Of a stretch of DNA of 64,000 nt, positions 26,989-36,241 are shown in pieces. Every line of letters starts with the position of its first letter. The first letter of the stretch is position 1. The notes under the pieces were generated by a model. The model did not search any database, was not told the origin of the DNA, and saw nothing but the letters and a program-made list of their open reading frames with translations. The stretch covers positions 310,001 to 374,000 of the forward strand of contig NZ_CP114052.1 in assembly GCF_027125355.1 (NCBI RefSeq), written 5' to 3'. The position numbers and the translations under genes were made by a program. Source of the DNA: Peptostreptococcus equinus (GTDB lineage Bacteria > Bacillota > Clostridia > Peptostreptococcales > Peptostreptococcaceae).

Positions 26989-27819
26989 ATGAAAAAAGGT
27001 CTTAAGAAATTATTAGCTTTAAGTTTAGTTGCTGTAATGGCAGTAGGTATGGTTGGTTGTTGGTCTGATAAATATGCAGATACAGATGCACTAGATCAGA
27101 TTAAAAAGAACGGTAAAATAATTGTTGGAACTTCACCAGATTATCCACCATTTGAATTTTTAGTGTCTGAAGGTGGTAAGAGCAAGGTAGTAGGTGCTGA
27201 TATAGATATGGCACAAAAGTTAGCTGATAAAATGGGGGTAAAATTAGAAGTTAAAACAATGGATTTTGATGCTTTAATACCAGCTTTGCAGGCTGGAAAA
27301 GTAGATGCAGTAATTACAGGTATGTCACCAAATGAACAACGTAAAAAATCAGTAGATTTTTCTGAAATATACTTTAAGGGAGAAAATGGTGTATTAGTTG
27401 CAGAAAAAAATGTTAATAAAATAAAATCAGAAGATGAATTAAAGAAGATGAAACTAGGTGTTCAAAAAGGTTCTACTCAGGAAACTTATTTAAAAGATAC
27501 ATTAAAGCTTAAAGATTATAAAGCTTTAACAGCTGTTCCAGACTTAGCTATGGATTTAAAAAGTGGTAAGTTAGATGCGATAGTTTTAAACAGCAAGGTT
27601 GCAAAGATAAATGAAGGTAAATATGAAGGCATAAAGGTTGCGAATGTTAAGCTTACTGGCGGTGGAGAAGAAGAAGCCATGGCAATAGCTGTTAAAAAAG
27701 GAAACAATGCTAAGTTAATAAAGATGCTTAATGATGGAATTAAGGAATTAAATAAGAGTGGCGAATATGATAAGATATTGGCTAATGCCGTTGAAATGGT
27801 AAGCAAAGAAAAGAAATAA
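26989..27819 (+). CDS. Amino-acid (probably arginine) ABC transporter substrate-binding lipoprotein
   Basis: This is a 276-residue family 3 solute-binding lipoprotein. The lipobox MVGC puts the lipidated Cys at C24. It shares with the 14433 protein the runs VGADID, QKLADK and VQKGSTQE and most of its length, and both keep the ER/QR-KK segment before the hinge. It is the first gene of a complete ABC operon (permease 34 bases after, then ATPase). Specificity for arginine is inferred from the AGA T-box specifier; other cationic amino acids remain possible. Confidence 0.92.
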   Translation: MKKGLKKLLALSLVAVMAVGMVGCWSDKYADTDALDQIKKNGKIIVGTSPDYPPFEFLVSEGGKSKVVGADIDMAQKLADKMGVKLEVKTMDFDALIPALQAGKVDAVITGMSPNEQRKKSVDFSEIYFKGENGVLVAEKNVNKIKSEDELKKMKLGVQKGSTQETYLKDTLKLKDYKALTAVPDLAMDLKSGKLDAIVLNSKVAKINEGKYEGIKVANVKLTGGGEEEAMAIAVKKGNNAKLIKMLNDGIKELNKSGEYDKILANAVEMVSKEKK

Positions 27820-27853
27820 TAGAAGTGATGTAGAGAAATAAGGAGATTAATTG

Positions 27854-28519
27854 ATGGATTTTATAACAGAGTACTATGGTTCTTATTTATCAGGAACTGG
27901 GATAACAATAGGAATATCGTTCATAGCCCTATTTGTAGGATTTTTTGTAGGTTTGATTGCATGTATAGCTAGAATCTCAAATTCTAAAATTTTGAGATTT
28001 ATATCAGGTGCATATATAGAAATAATTAGAGATACACCACTATTGGTACAGTTATCATTAATAGCATTCGGTTTACCGACTATTGGAATTAACTTTCCTA
28101 GTATATTTGGACTTAGTCCAGAGTTCTCAGCGGGAGCATTCGCCCTTACTCTTAACTCAGGTGCTTATATAGCAGAAATTATGCGTTCTGGTATACAGGC
28201 AGTTAATAAAGGGCAGATGGAGGCCAGTCGTTCACTTGGTTTAAATTATTGGCAGTCAATGAGACATGTTATAGTGCCTCAGGCTATAAAAAATATACTA
28301 CCAGCACTAGCAAATGAGTTTGTAACACTTGTAAAAGAATCATCAATTGTTTCTTTTGTGGGAATTACTGATTTGATGTTTATATCAAACTCAATAAAGA
28401 ACTCAACTTATAATGCCTTTGGACCTTATATATTTGCAGCTTTAATTTACTTTATAATAACATTTACACTTTCTAAGCTAGTTGGAGTATTAGAAAAGAA
28501 AATGTCTACAGATAGATAG
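27854..28519 (+). CDS. Polar amino-acid ABC transporter permease
   Basis: This is a 221-residue permease of the His/Glu/Gln/Arg/opine family with about five membrane helices. The EAA loop that contacts the ATPase is MEASRSLGLNYWQSMRHVIV, followed by PQAIKNILPALANEFVTLVK. The ATG at 27854, seven bases after AGGAGA, is preferred to the overlapping TTG at 27851. With only one permease gene the transporter is probably a homodimer in the membrane. Confidence 0.93.
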   Translation: MDFITEYYGSYLSGTGITIGISFIALFVGFFVGLIACIARISNSKILRFISGAYIEIIRDTPLLVQLSLIAFGLPTIGINFPSIFGLSPEFSAGAFALTLNSGAYIAEIMRSGIQAVNKGQMEASRSLGLNYWQSMRHVIVPQAIKNILPALANEFVTLVKESSIVSFVGITDLMFISNSIKNSTYNAFGPYIFAALIYFIITFTLSKLVGVLEKKMSTDR

Positions 28520-28528
28520 GAGAAGGAT

Positions 28529-29278
28529 ATGAACGTAATTAATGAAAAAGAAACATTATTGAAATTAGATAATCTTCAAAAAAGCTTTGGAGACTTACAA
28601 GTATTAAAAGGTATAGATTTGGATATTAAAAAGGGCGAAATATTAGTAATAATTGGTCCATCAGGATCAGGTAAAAGTACGGTTCTAAGATGTATGAATT
28701 TGTTAGAAGTTCCAACTGGTGGAGATGTAATATTTGAAGGACATTCAATAACCAATCTAAAAACAATTGATAAAAATAGAGAAAAAATAGGTATGGTATT
28801 CCAGAATTTTAACCTATTTCCAAACAAGACTATTTTAGAAAATATCACACTTGCACCTATAAAGGTGAAGGGATTAAGTAAGGAAATGGCAACTGCAAAG
28901 GCAGAACAGTTACTTACTAGAGTAGGTTTAATAGATAAGATAAATTCATACCCAGGTCAACTATCAGGTGGACAGCAACAACGTATAGCAATAGCTAGAG
29001 CATTGGCAATGGAACCAGATATGATGTTATTTGATGAACCAACTTCTGCGCTTGACCCAGAAATGGTAAAAGAAGTTTTGGACGTAATAAAAGAACTTGC
29101 TATTGAGGGAATGACAATGGCAATAGTAACTCATGAAATGGGATTTGCTAAAGAAGTAGCTGATAGAGTGATATTTGTTGATGGGGGAAAGATAATGGAA
29201 GAAGGTACTCCTGAAGAAGTATTTAATAACCCAACAAGTGATAGAGCGAAAGATTTCTTTAATAAAATATTAATATAA
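28529..29278 (+). CDS. Polar amino-acid ABC transporter ATP-binding protein
   Basis: This is a 249-residue ATPase of the GlnQ/ArtP type. It has Walker [11 protein letters not shown]-loop [10 protein letters not shown], signature [17 protein letters not shown], Walker [15 protein letters not shown] and the switch His in VTHEMGFA. It starts nine bases after the permease stop, with AGGAGAAGG as its site. The operon ends at a strong hairpin. It probably serves both arginine-T-box binding proteins in the window. Confidence 0.95.
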   Translation: MNVINEKETLLKLDNLQKSFGDLQVLKGIDLDIKKGEILVIIGPSGSGKSTVLRCMNLLEVPTGGDVIFEGHSITNLKTIDKNREKIGMVFQNFNLFPNKTILENITLAPIKVKGLSKEMATAKAEQLLTRVGLIDKINSYPGQLSGGQQQRIAIARALAMEPDMMLFDEPTSALDPEMVKEVLDVIKELAIEGMTMAIVTHEMGFAKEVADRVIFVDGGKIMEEGTPEEVFNNPTSDRAKDFFNKILI

Positions 29279-29325
29279 TTTGATAAAAATCCATTTAATC
29301 TCTGTGGTAAACAGAAACTTATCAC

Positions 29326-29358
29326 AAAAAAACTGCTATAGTAATATAGCAGTTTTTT
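29326..29358. terminator. Bidirectional terminator between convergent genes
   Basis: A perfect hairpin has arms 29327-29340 and 29345-29358 and a GTAA loop, with A6 and T6 flanks. It ends the ABC operon on the + strand and the AEC transporter gene on the - strand. Confidence 0.85.
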
Positions 29359-29379
29359 ATATGTTTTTATAATTAAATA

Positions 29380-30333
29380 CTATATCAAGCCCATCGATTT
29401 TAATATAAATATCCAAAGTGTAAATGTAACTGATGAAAATAGTGTTGTCATTACTATAATATTAGACATTAGTATGTAGTCGTTATCCATAGCTCTTGAC
29501 ATTACATAGCCAGATATAGCAGATGGAGCTCCTAACATTACTAAAATTGCTATTAATTCACTTCCTTTAAAGCCCATATAAACTGCAAATGGCATAAATA
29601 ATAAGGGTAAAAAAATCAATTTTATTGAAGTAGCCCAAGCTGAAATTTTAAACTTTGCTCCAAGATTGCCGATTTTAAAATCTGCACCTAGAGATAGTAA
29701 CATAAGTGCCACTGCTGTATTTCCTATAGTATTCATAGGTTTTACTATTATTGGCGGAAGTTGCCAACCAAAAATGCAAAATGGAAATCCGAGAACGATA
29801 CCTATGATCAAGGGATTTTTTGATATAGACTTTACAAGCATTTTGGGATCAATTTTCCTTTTATTACCTCGTAAATTAGATTTTGCCCCAAGTGCCAAAA
29901 TTATTACCGATATAGCATTAAAGAGTGGTACAGATGCAAGTATCATAAGTGGTACCATACCTGCATTTCCATATATATTATATACAAATGGAAGTCCAAG
30001 AATTGCAGCGCTACCTCTAATAGATCCCTGTGCAAATGATCCTACCATAGTTTTATCTTTTATAAATATATTTGCTATTATCCATCCTAGAGTAAACATA
30101 ATTATTGTGATAAAAAAGCAATATAAAATAAACTTTATATTTTGATTAAAATCTATTTTCATTGAAGATATATCTTTAAATAAAACTAGTGGCATAGCTA
30201 CATAAAATGCGAATTTATTTGATACAGAGGCCCAAGATTCATTTATTATACCAAGTTTAATAAAAAATTTTCCTGCTAATATTACCAAAAAAACTGGCAT
30301 GGTAGCATTTAAAGCAAAAATAAAATTATCCAA
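29380..30333 (-). CDS. AEC-family transporter (auxin efflux carrier fold)
   Basis: This is a membrane protein of about 317 residues with ten predicted hydrophobic helices. It starts as is usual for AEC proteins (LNATMPVFLVILAGKF) and has the central PLVLF and PSAISGYVMSRAM segments. The family includes malate, malonate and other organic-acid carriers in bacteria, and the substrate cannot be told. The longest frame begins with GTG at 30342, but that codon follows AGAGGG without spacing. TTG at 30333, eight bases downstream, is the better start. It is a single gene, convergent with the arginine transporter. Confidence 0.85.
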   Translation of the reverse strand: MDNFIFALNATMPVFLVILAGKFFIKLGIINESWASVSNKFAFYVAMPLVLFKDISSMKIDFNQNIKFILYCFFITIIMFTLGWIIANIFIKDKTMVGSFAQGSIRGSAAILGLPFVYNIYGNAGMVPLMILASVPLFNAISVIILALGAKSNLRGNKRKIDPKMLVKSISKNPLIIGIVLGFPFCIFGWQLPPIIVKPMNTIGNTAVALMLLSLGADFKIGNLGAKFKISAWATSIKLIFLPLLFMPFAVYMGFKGSELIAILVMLGAPSAISGYVMSRAMDNDYILMSNIIVMTTLFSSVTFTLWIFILKSMGLI

Positions 30334-30425
30334 ATAAATCACCCTCTATAAACATAATTTAATACCTATTACTAGGTGTTCGTCTAAAGTATAGCATATA
30401 ATTATTTTCTATTCAATGCAATGTA

Positions 30426-30434
30426 TGGTATAAT
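30426..30434 (+). promoter_or_regulatory. Extended -10 promoter of nifS-thiI operon
   Basis: TGGTATAAT lies 26 bases before the ATG at 30461. No clear -35 is present. Confidence 0.45.
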
Positions 30435-30460
30435 TAAAGATTATAAAGGGGTTGAATTAC

Positions 30461-31618
30461 ATGCAAGTATATTTGGATAATAGTGCTACTACAAAGCCAT
30501 ATAAGGAAGTTGTAGATGAAATGATAATATCACTTAGTGATGAATTTTATAATCCGTCTGCTGCTTATAGAAATGGATTTGAAGTAGAAAAAAAGATAAA
30601 ATCAATAAGAAAAAATATAGCCAATACTTTGGCTGTTGAAGATAAAAATATAATATTCACTTCAGGAGGTACAGAGTCAAATAATGCCATAATTAGAAGT
30701 GTATGTAAAAATAATAAAAAAATGAATCATATTATAACAACTGAAATTGAGCATCCTGCTGTATTAAATACAGTGAAAGACTTAGAGGATAAAGGCTATA
30801 GGTTGACGATTCTTAAGGTTGATAATAAAGGAATTATTGATTTAAAAGAATTAGAAGATTCAATAGATGAAAATACAGCTCTTGTAAGTGTAATGTTTGT
30901 AAACAACGAGATAGGTTGTATAGAGCCTATTTCCAAAATTTCAAAAATAATTAGAGGTAAAAATCCTAATACTAAATTTCATGTAGACGCTGTACAGGCC
31001 TATGGAAAAATAAATTTCAAATTAAATGACTTAGATATAGATTTTATGAGTGTTAGTTCTCATAAAATACATGGTCCTAAGGGAATTGGATTTATGTATA
31101 TAAAAGATATTAATAAATTTAATGCTTTTTTAACTGGTGGCGGACAAGAATCTAATTTAAGGTCGGGAACTGAAAATGTGCCAGGCATTTATGGAATGGG
31201 TAGGGCTATAGATATTTTATATAAAGACTTAGATAAAACTATAGAAAAAATAAGAGATAATAAAATTTATCTATATAATTCTATAAAAGAAAATATAAAA
31301 GATATAGTAGTAAATTCAGATGTAGAAAATGGAGTTTGTCATGTGTTAAATATCACTTTTAAGGGAGTAAAGGGAGAAGTTCTCTTACATTTTTTAGAAG
31401 GTGATGGAATATGTGTGTCTACAGGATCAGCATGCTCAGCAAAGAAAAAAGGTAGTCATGTACTAAATGCCATTGGACTAAATGAGGCTGATATCGATGG
31501 AGCTATTAGATTCAGCTTGTCAGAGGATAATACGAAAGAAGAAATAGATTATGTAGTTGAAAAACTTAAAAATCATATAGAAGATATTAGATTACTATCA
31601 AAATTTAAAAGAAGATAA
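30461..31618 (+). CDS. Cysteine desulfurase (NifS/IscS-like) paired with ThiI
   Basis: This 385-residue PLP enzyme takes sulfur from cysteine and passes it on as a persulfide. It has YLDNSATT at the N-terminus, TSGGTESNN, the PLP Lys in [10 protein letters not shown] (K202) and the catalytic Cys loop [12 protein letters not shown] (C325). The frame is open from TTG 30452, but AAAGGGG lies nine bases before ATG 30461, which gives the family-typical start MQVYLDN. thiI follows 26 bases later. The pair resembles the NifZ-ThiI module of Bacillus, in which a dedicated desulfurase feeds tRNA 4-thiouridine synthesis. Confidence 0.92.
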   Translation: MQVYLDNSATTKPYKEVVDEMIISLSDEFYNPSAAYRNGFEVEKKIKSIRKNIANTLAVEDKNIIFTSGGTESNNAIIRSVCKNNKKMNHIITTEIEHPAVLNTVKDLEDKGYRLTILKVDNKGIIDLKELEDSIDENTALVSVMFVNNEIGCIEPISKISKIIRGKNPNTKFHVDAVQAYGKINFKLNDLDIDFMSVSSHKIHGPKGIGFMYIKDINKFNAFLTGGGQESNLRSGTENVPGIYGMGRAIDILYKDLDKTIEKIRDNKIYLYNSIKENIKDIVVNSDVENGVCHVLNITFKGVKGEVLLHFLEGDGICVSTGSACSAKKKGSHVLNAIGLNEADIDGAIRFSLSEDNTKEEIDYVVEKLKNHIEDIRLLSKFKRR

Positions 31619-31644
31619 TAAAAGAAAATTTGAAAGGGATAAAT

Positions 31645-32823
31645 ATGTATAATATTTTAATAGCCAAGTACGGCGAAATAGGAGTAAAGGGAAAAAATAG
31701 ATATATCTTTGAAAATAAATTAATAAGAAATATCAGAACAATGTTGAAAGCAATAGGGGAATTTAATGTATATAAAGAGTACGGCAGAATATATATTGAT
31801 GTAGACGATACAAATTATATGCAGGTGGCTCAAGAAGTAAGAAAAGTGTTTGGTGTAGTAGGGGTATGCCCAGCTGTAAAAAAAGAAAAAGATTATGAAC
31901 TATTAAAAGAGACAGCACTTAGTATGCTAAGTGAAGAAATAGAAAAAAATGATGTAAAAACATTTAAGATAGCTTCAAAAAGAGGAGATAAAACATTTAA
32001 ATTTACATCACAAGAAATGAGTATAGATATAGGTGCTTATGTACTTAAAAACTTAAATAATGAAAATGTGAAAGTCGATGTTAGAAACCCAGATGTAATG
32101 ATAACTTGTGAATATAGAAATGAACATATACTAGTATACTCTAGCTCAATAGAAGCTTATGGAGGACTACCTCTTGGAACAAATGGTAAGGCAATTAGTC
32201 TTTTATCAGGAGGTATAGATAGTCCAGTTGCATCTTGGTTAGTTGCAAAAAGAGGTGTGGATATAGAAGCTGTACATTTTCATTCATATCCATTCACTAA
32301 TGAGAGATCTCAAGAAAAAGTTAGAGAACTTGCAAAGATACTTTCTAAATATTGTGGACCAATAAAACTTCATATGGTAAATACTTTAGATATACAAAAG
32401 GCTATAGCTGAAAAATGTAATGAAGAAGAAACTACTATACTCTCTAGAAGATTTATGATGAGAATAGCTGAGGAAATAGGTAAAACTAGATATTGCGATG
32501 CACTTATTACAGGTGAAAGTATAGGACAGGTTGCTTCACAGACTATGCAAGGTTTAGTATGTACAAATGCATCAGTTTCTATGCCAGTTTTTAGACCACT
32601 AATTGCAATGGATAAGGTTGAAATAATAAAAATAGCTGAAGAAATAGGAACTTATGAAACTTCAATAATGCCAGAAGTGGATTGTTGTTCTTTATTCTCT
32701 CCTAAAAAACCAGTCACAAAGCCAAGATTGGAGAGAATAGAAAAATCTGAAACTAAGTTAGATGTAGAAGGATTAATTAAGTCAGCAATAGAAAATGCGA
32801 CTATGGAAGTAATTTCATACTAG
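31645..32823 (+). CDS. thiI: tRNA 4-thiouridine synthetase ThiI, without rhodanese domain
   Basis: This 392-residue enzyme adenylates U8 of tRNA and inserts sulfur; the family also supports thiamine thiazole synthesis. It contains an N-terminal ferredoxin-like/THUMP region (to about residue 160) and a PP-loop ATPase domain with [11 protein letters not shown] (188-198). The C-terminal rhodanese domain of the E. coli enzyme is absent, as in most Firmicutes; there the neighbouring desulfurase supplies the sulfur. ATG 31645 follows AAAGGGA with normal spacing and is preferred to TTG 31630. Confidence 0.94.
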   Translation: MYNILIAKYGEIGVKGKNRYIFENKLIRNIRTMLKAIGEFNVYKEYGRIYIDVDDTNYMQVAQEVRKVFGVVGVCPAVKKEKDYELLKETALSMLSEEIEKNDVKTFKIASKRGDKTFKFTSQEMSIDIGAYVLKNLNNENVKVDVRNPDVMITCEYRNEHILVYSSSIEAYGGLPLGTNGKAISLLSGGIDSPVASWLVAKRGVDIEAVHFHSYPFTNERSQEKVRELAKILSKYCGPIKLHMVNTLDIQKAIAEKCNEEETTILSRRFMMRIAEEIGKTRYCDALITGESIGQVASQTMQGLVCTNASVSMPVFRPLIAMDKVEIIKIAEEIGTYETSIMPEVDCCSLFSPKKPVTKPRLERIEKSETKLDVEGLIKSAIENATMEVISY

Positions 32824-32831
32824 GAGATGAC

Positions 32832-33713
32832 ATGGATAATTTAGATGTAGAAAATATAGCTTTGATATTTGAAGGAGGAGGTATGCGTTGTGCCTTTAGT
32901 GCCGGAATATCAAATGTTTTGGTAGAGAATAAAATAAATTTTAAATACGTAACTGGAATATCCGCAGGTTCTTCAATATTGGTAAACTACGTAATAAAAG
33001 ATACTATTAGGACCAAGAAAACTTTTGTGGATATAGCAGCTGATAAGAATTTTGGTGGTTGGAAGACTTTTATGTCTGGGAAGGGATATTTCAATTCTGA
33101 CTATATTTATGAAGAGTCTAGTCAACCTGGACAAATTTTAGAATTTGACTTTCAAAAACTTATGGCCACTGATATTAGATTTAAGATAATAGCCTTTGAT
33201 ATTGAAAGTGCACAAGGTAGAGAGTTTACTAATGAAGATGTTAACTCTAGTGATGATATAATAAAAATAGTTAGAGCATCATCATCTTTACCAATTTTTA
33301 TGAAACCCACACACTATCAAGGAAGAGATTTCTATGATGGTGGCTTGACGGGTGGCATAGCCATAGAAAATGCAATAAATGATGGATATGAGAAATTCTT
33401 TATAGTTAGGACTAGGCCTAGAGGCTATAGAAAAGAAAAGCCAAAACGCACTAAGTTATTAAAAAAACACTATAGAAATTATCCCAAAGTTTATCAGGCA
33501 CTAATAACAAGATATGAGAATTATAATAGACAATGTGATTTAATAGATAAATTAGAAAAAGAAGGAAAAGCCTATGTAGTCTATCCGGATGATATGAAAA
33601 TAAATCAGAGAGAATTAGATTTATTTAAACTAGAAAATACATATAAAGAAGCATTTTATCAAGGACAAAAAGAACTTGATAAATGGATAGAATTTATCAA
33701 GAATAATAAATAA
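32832..33713 (+). CDS. Patatin-like phospholipase
   Basis: This is a 293-residue protein of the bacterial patatin family. The oxyanion loop is EGGGMRCAFSAG, the nucleophile Ser lies in GISAGS (S44), and the catalytic Asp lies in YDGGLTGG (near residue 167). There is no signal peptide, so it is probably intracellular or membrane-associated and would hydrolyse acyl esters of lipids. It starts eight bases after thiI with AGGAGA upstream, so it is translated from the nifS-thiI transcript. No functional link to sulfur transfer is evident. Confidence 0.9.
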   Translation: MDNLDVENIALIFEGGGMRCAFSAGISNVLVENKINFKYVTGISAGSSILVNYVIKDTIRTKKTFVDIAADKNFGGWKTFMSGKGYFNSDYIYEESSQPGQILEFDFQKLMATDIRFKIIAFDIESAQGREFTNEDVNSSDDIIKIVRASSSLPIFMKPTHYQGRDFYDGGLTGGIAIENAINDGYEKFFIVRTRPRGYRKEKPKRTKLLKKHYRNYPKVYQALITRYENYNRQCDLIDKLEKEGKAYVVYPDDMKINQRELDLFKLENTYKEAFYQGQKELDKWIEFIKNNK

Positions 33714-33785
33714 GATCAGTAAATAATAAATGGAAAAAGTAAGGAAAATAAATATAAATGAAATAGGAAATTGCTAAAAATTAGT

Positions 33786-33822
33786 AACCAAGTATTTAAT
33801 TATTAAATACTTGGTTTTTTAT
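33786..33822 (+). terminator. Rho-independent terminator after patatin gene
   Basis: AACCAAGTATTTAAT pairs with ATTAAATACTTGGTT (33786-33800 with 33802-33816) and is followed by a T run. Confidence 0.85.
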
Positions 33823-33916
33823 ATTTTAAAACCATTATCAAAGTGTTAAAATATAATTAGGATAAAAAACTGAAAATTATGTATATTATCCTAAATACTT
33901 ATAAAGGAGCGTGTTT

Positions 33917-35911
33917 ATGAAATATTCAGAGCTATTTAGCCCTATTTCTATAGGAAATGTAAAAATCAAGAATAGATTTGCCATGGCACCTATGGGTCCA
34001 CTGGGATTAGCTGATACTGATGGCGGATTTAATCAAAGAGGAATTGACTATTACGTTGAAAGAGCAAAAGGTGGAACTGGATTAATAATTACTGGTGTAT
34101 CTTTTGTAGATGAAGAAGTAGAGCATCACGGCTCACCAACATGTCCATCTTCTACAATGAATCCATTGCATTTTATCAGAACCAGCAAAGAAATGACGGA
34201 AAGAATCCATGCATATGGTGCTAAAGTTTTCTATCAGATGTCAGCTGGATTTGGTAGAGTTTCAATACCAAATGTTATAGGTGAGCACGATCCAGTTGCT
34301 CCATCAGTAATACCGCATAGATTTATAGATAGAAACTGTAGAGCAATAACTAAAGAAGAAGTAAAAATGATGGTAAGAAAATTTGGTGAAGGAGCGGTGA
34401 ACTGTAAAAAAGCAGGATTTGATGGTGTTCAAATACATGCTGTTCACGAAGGTTACTTACTTGACCAATTTGCTATAGCATTTTTTAATCATAGAGAAGA
34501 TGAATATGGTGGTTCTTTAGAAAATAGACTGAGATTTGCAAAAGAAATAGTAGAAGAAATAAAGAGAAGATGTGGTGAAGACTTTGTAGTAACTCTTAGA
34601 TATTCACCAAAATCATTTATAAAAGATTGGAGAAAAGGAGGTCTTCCTGGAGAAGTATTTGAGGAAAAAGGAAGAGATATAGAAGAAGGAAAGGAAGCTG
34701 CAAAGTTATTAGTAGAATACGGATATGATGCACTTGACGTAGATGTAGGTTCATATGATGCTTGGTATTGGAGCCATCCGCCAATGTATCAAGAAAAAGG
34801 ACTATACAGACCTTATGCAAAAATTATGAAAGAAGTGGTAAACGTACCTATAATTTGTGCAGGTAGAATGGACAATCCTAAAATGGCTTTAGAAGCTATT
34901 CAAGATGGAACTTGTGATATGATAAGCTTGGGTAGACCACTACTAGCTGATCCAGATTATGCAAATAAGATAAGAACTGGCAGAGTTGATCAGATTAGAC
35001 CATGTATATCATGTCAAGAAGGTTGTATGGGTAGAATACAAGAATATTCATTGATAAATTGCGCTGTAAACCCATTAGCTGGTAGAGAAGCTGTAACACA
35101 TTATAAACCTATATGTAAACCTAAAAAGGTAATGATTGTTGGTGGTGGACTGGCTGGCTGTGAGGTTGCTAGAGTACTTGCTATAAGAGGTCATAAGCCT
35201 ACGATATTTGAAAAAACTGATAAATTAGGAGGTGTACTTCATGCAGGAGGTGCACCATCCTTTAAAGAAGACGATATATTACTAGCTAATTGGTATTCTA
35301 GACAGATAGAACTATTAGATATACCTGTATTGTTTAATACAGTAGTCGATAAGGATATGATCAAAAATTCAGAAGATTTTGATGTGCTAATTTTAGCTAC
35401 TGGGTCAAAAGCAAAGGTATTTAGCCTAGGTTGTGATGAAAAAACTTTTGAGGCAATGGATGTACTGTTGGGCAAAAAAGATGTAGGTAATTCTACTGCT
35501 ATAATTGGTGGTGGTTTAGTTGGCTGTGAACTTGCCCTACATTTGAGAGAGTTAGGAAAAGAAGTAACAATAGTAGAAGCGCTAGAAGATATAATACTTG
35601 TAAATGGACCAACTTGTCATGCAAATCACGATATGCTCCACGCCTTAATACCATTCAAGGGAATTAATACCATATTTAATGCTAAAGCAAAGTCTTATGA
35701 CGGAAAAACACTTAATATAGATACAAAAGAAGGAAGTAAATCTATAGATGTGGATAGTGTGATCCTTGCAACAGGGTATATATCAGACCAAGATTTATAT
35801 AAACAGGTAGAAGAAGATATTCCAGAAATATATCTATTAGGAGATTCAAAGAATGTTTCTAATATTATGTATGCTATTTGGGATGCGTTTGAAGTAGGAA
35901 ATAATATATAA
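33917..35911 (+). CDS. 2-enoate reductase-like flavoprotein (old yellow enzyme family, Fe-S)
   Basis: This is a 664-residue three-cofactor enzyme. The N-terminal FMN TIM barrel begins KYSELFSPISIGNVKIKNR and has HAVHEGYLLDQF in its active-site region. A Cys cluster CISCQEGC plus a later Cys binds 4Fe-4S. Two dinucleotide domains follow, marked by IVGGGLAGCE and IIGGGLVGCE. The order matches 2-enoate reductases of Clostridium, 2,4-dienoyl-CoA reductase and BaiCD. The barrel text is especially like the clostridial 2-enoate (cinnamate) reductase used in reductive Stickland metabolism of aromatic amino acids, but the substrate is inferred. GTG 33911 is only one base from AAAGGAG, so ATG 33917 is chosen. 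Confidence 0.88.
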   Translation: MKYSELFSPISIGNVKIKNRFAMAPMGPLGLADTDGGFNQRGIDYYVERAKGGTGLIITGVSFVDEEVEHHGSPTCPSSTMNPLHFIRTSKEMTERIHAYGAKVFYQMSAGFGRVSIPNVIGEHDPVAPSVIPHRFIDRNCRAITKEEVKMMVRKFGEGAVNCKKAGFDGVQIHAVHEGYLLDQFAIAFFNHREDEYGGSLENRLRFAKEIVEEIKRRCGEDFVVTLRYSPKSFIKDWRKGGLPGEVFEEKGRDIEEGKEAAKLLVEYGYDALDVDVGSYDAWYWSHPPMYQEKGLYRPYAKIMKEVVNVPIICAGRMDNPKMALEAIQDGTCDMISLGRPLLADPDYANKIRTGRVDQIRPCISCQEGCMGRIQEYSLINCAVNPLAGREAVTHYKPICKPKKVMIVGGGLAGCEVARVLAIRGHKPTIFEKTDKLGGVLHAGGAPSFKEDDILLANWYSRQIELLDIPVLFNTVVDKDMIKNSEDFDVLILATGSKAKVFSLGCDEKTFEAMDVLLGKKDVGNSTAIIGGGLVGCELALHLRELGKEVTIVEALEDIILVNGPTCHANHDMLHALIPFKGINTIFNAKAKSYDGKTLNIDTKEGSKSIDVDSVILATGYISDQDLYKQVEEDIPEIYLLGDSKNVSNIMYAIWDAFEVGNNI

Positions 35912-36010
35912 ATTCATTTGATATAAGTAATGAATTCTTATAATATATAGAAATTTGTCTACGAAAATTTTCTAAACATAAACTTTATATTAAAAATTAA
36001 TAAATAAAAT

Positions 36011-36043
36011 AAAGAGGTATTAGATGATCTAATGCCTCTTTAT
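36011..36043 (+). terminator. Hairpin terminator after the enoate reductase-like gene
   Basis: AAAGAGGTATTAGA pairs with TCTAATGCCTCTTT (one G-U pair). The U-tract after it is short. The remaining AT-rich stretch to 36241 holds no gene. Confidence 0.65.
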
Positions 36044-36184
36044 TAATGTAATATTATATATTTGCTGTATATAAAAATTATGAAAACAATTTTTATATTA
36101 TTTAACTTAATATAATAAATCTATAAAAATAGCTTAAAAAATTAAAAAATAAAGATAAAAAATTTAAAAAAATTAAAAAGTATC

Positions 36185-36213
36185 TTGCTATTATAGTATT
36201 TTAATAGTATAAT
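36185..36213 (+). promoter_or_regulatory. Promoter of DEAD-box helicase gene
   Basis: TTGCTA (36185-36190) and TATAAT (36208-36213) are spaced 17 bases. Confidence 0.6.
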
Positions 36214-36241
36214 AGTAAGGTATGTTAAGAAAGGTAGATAT

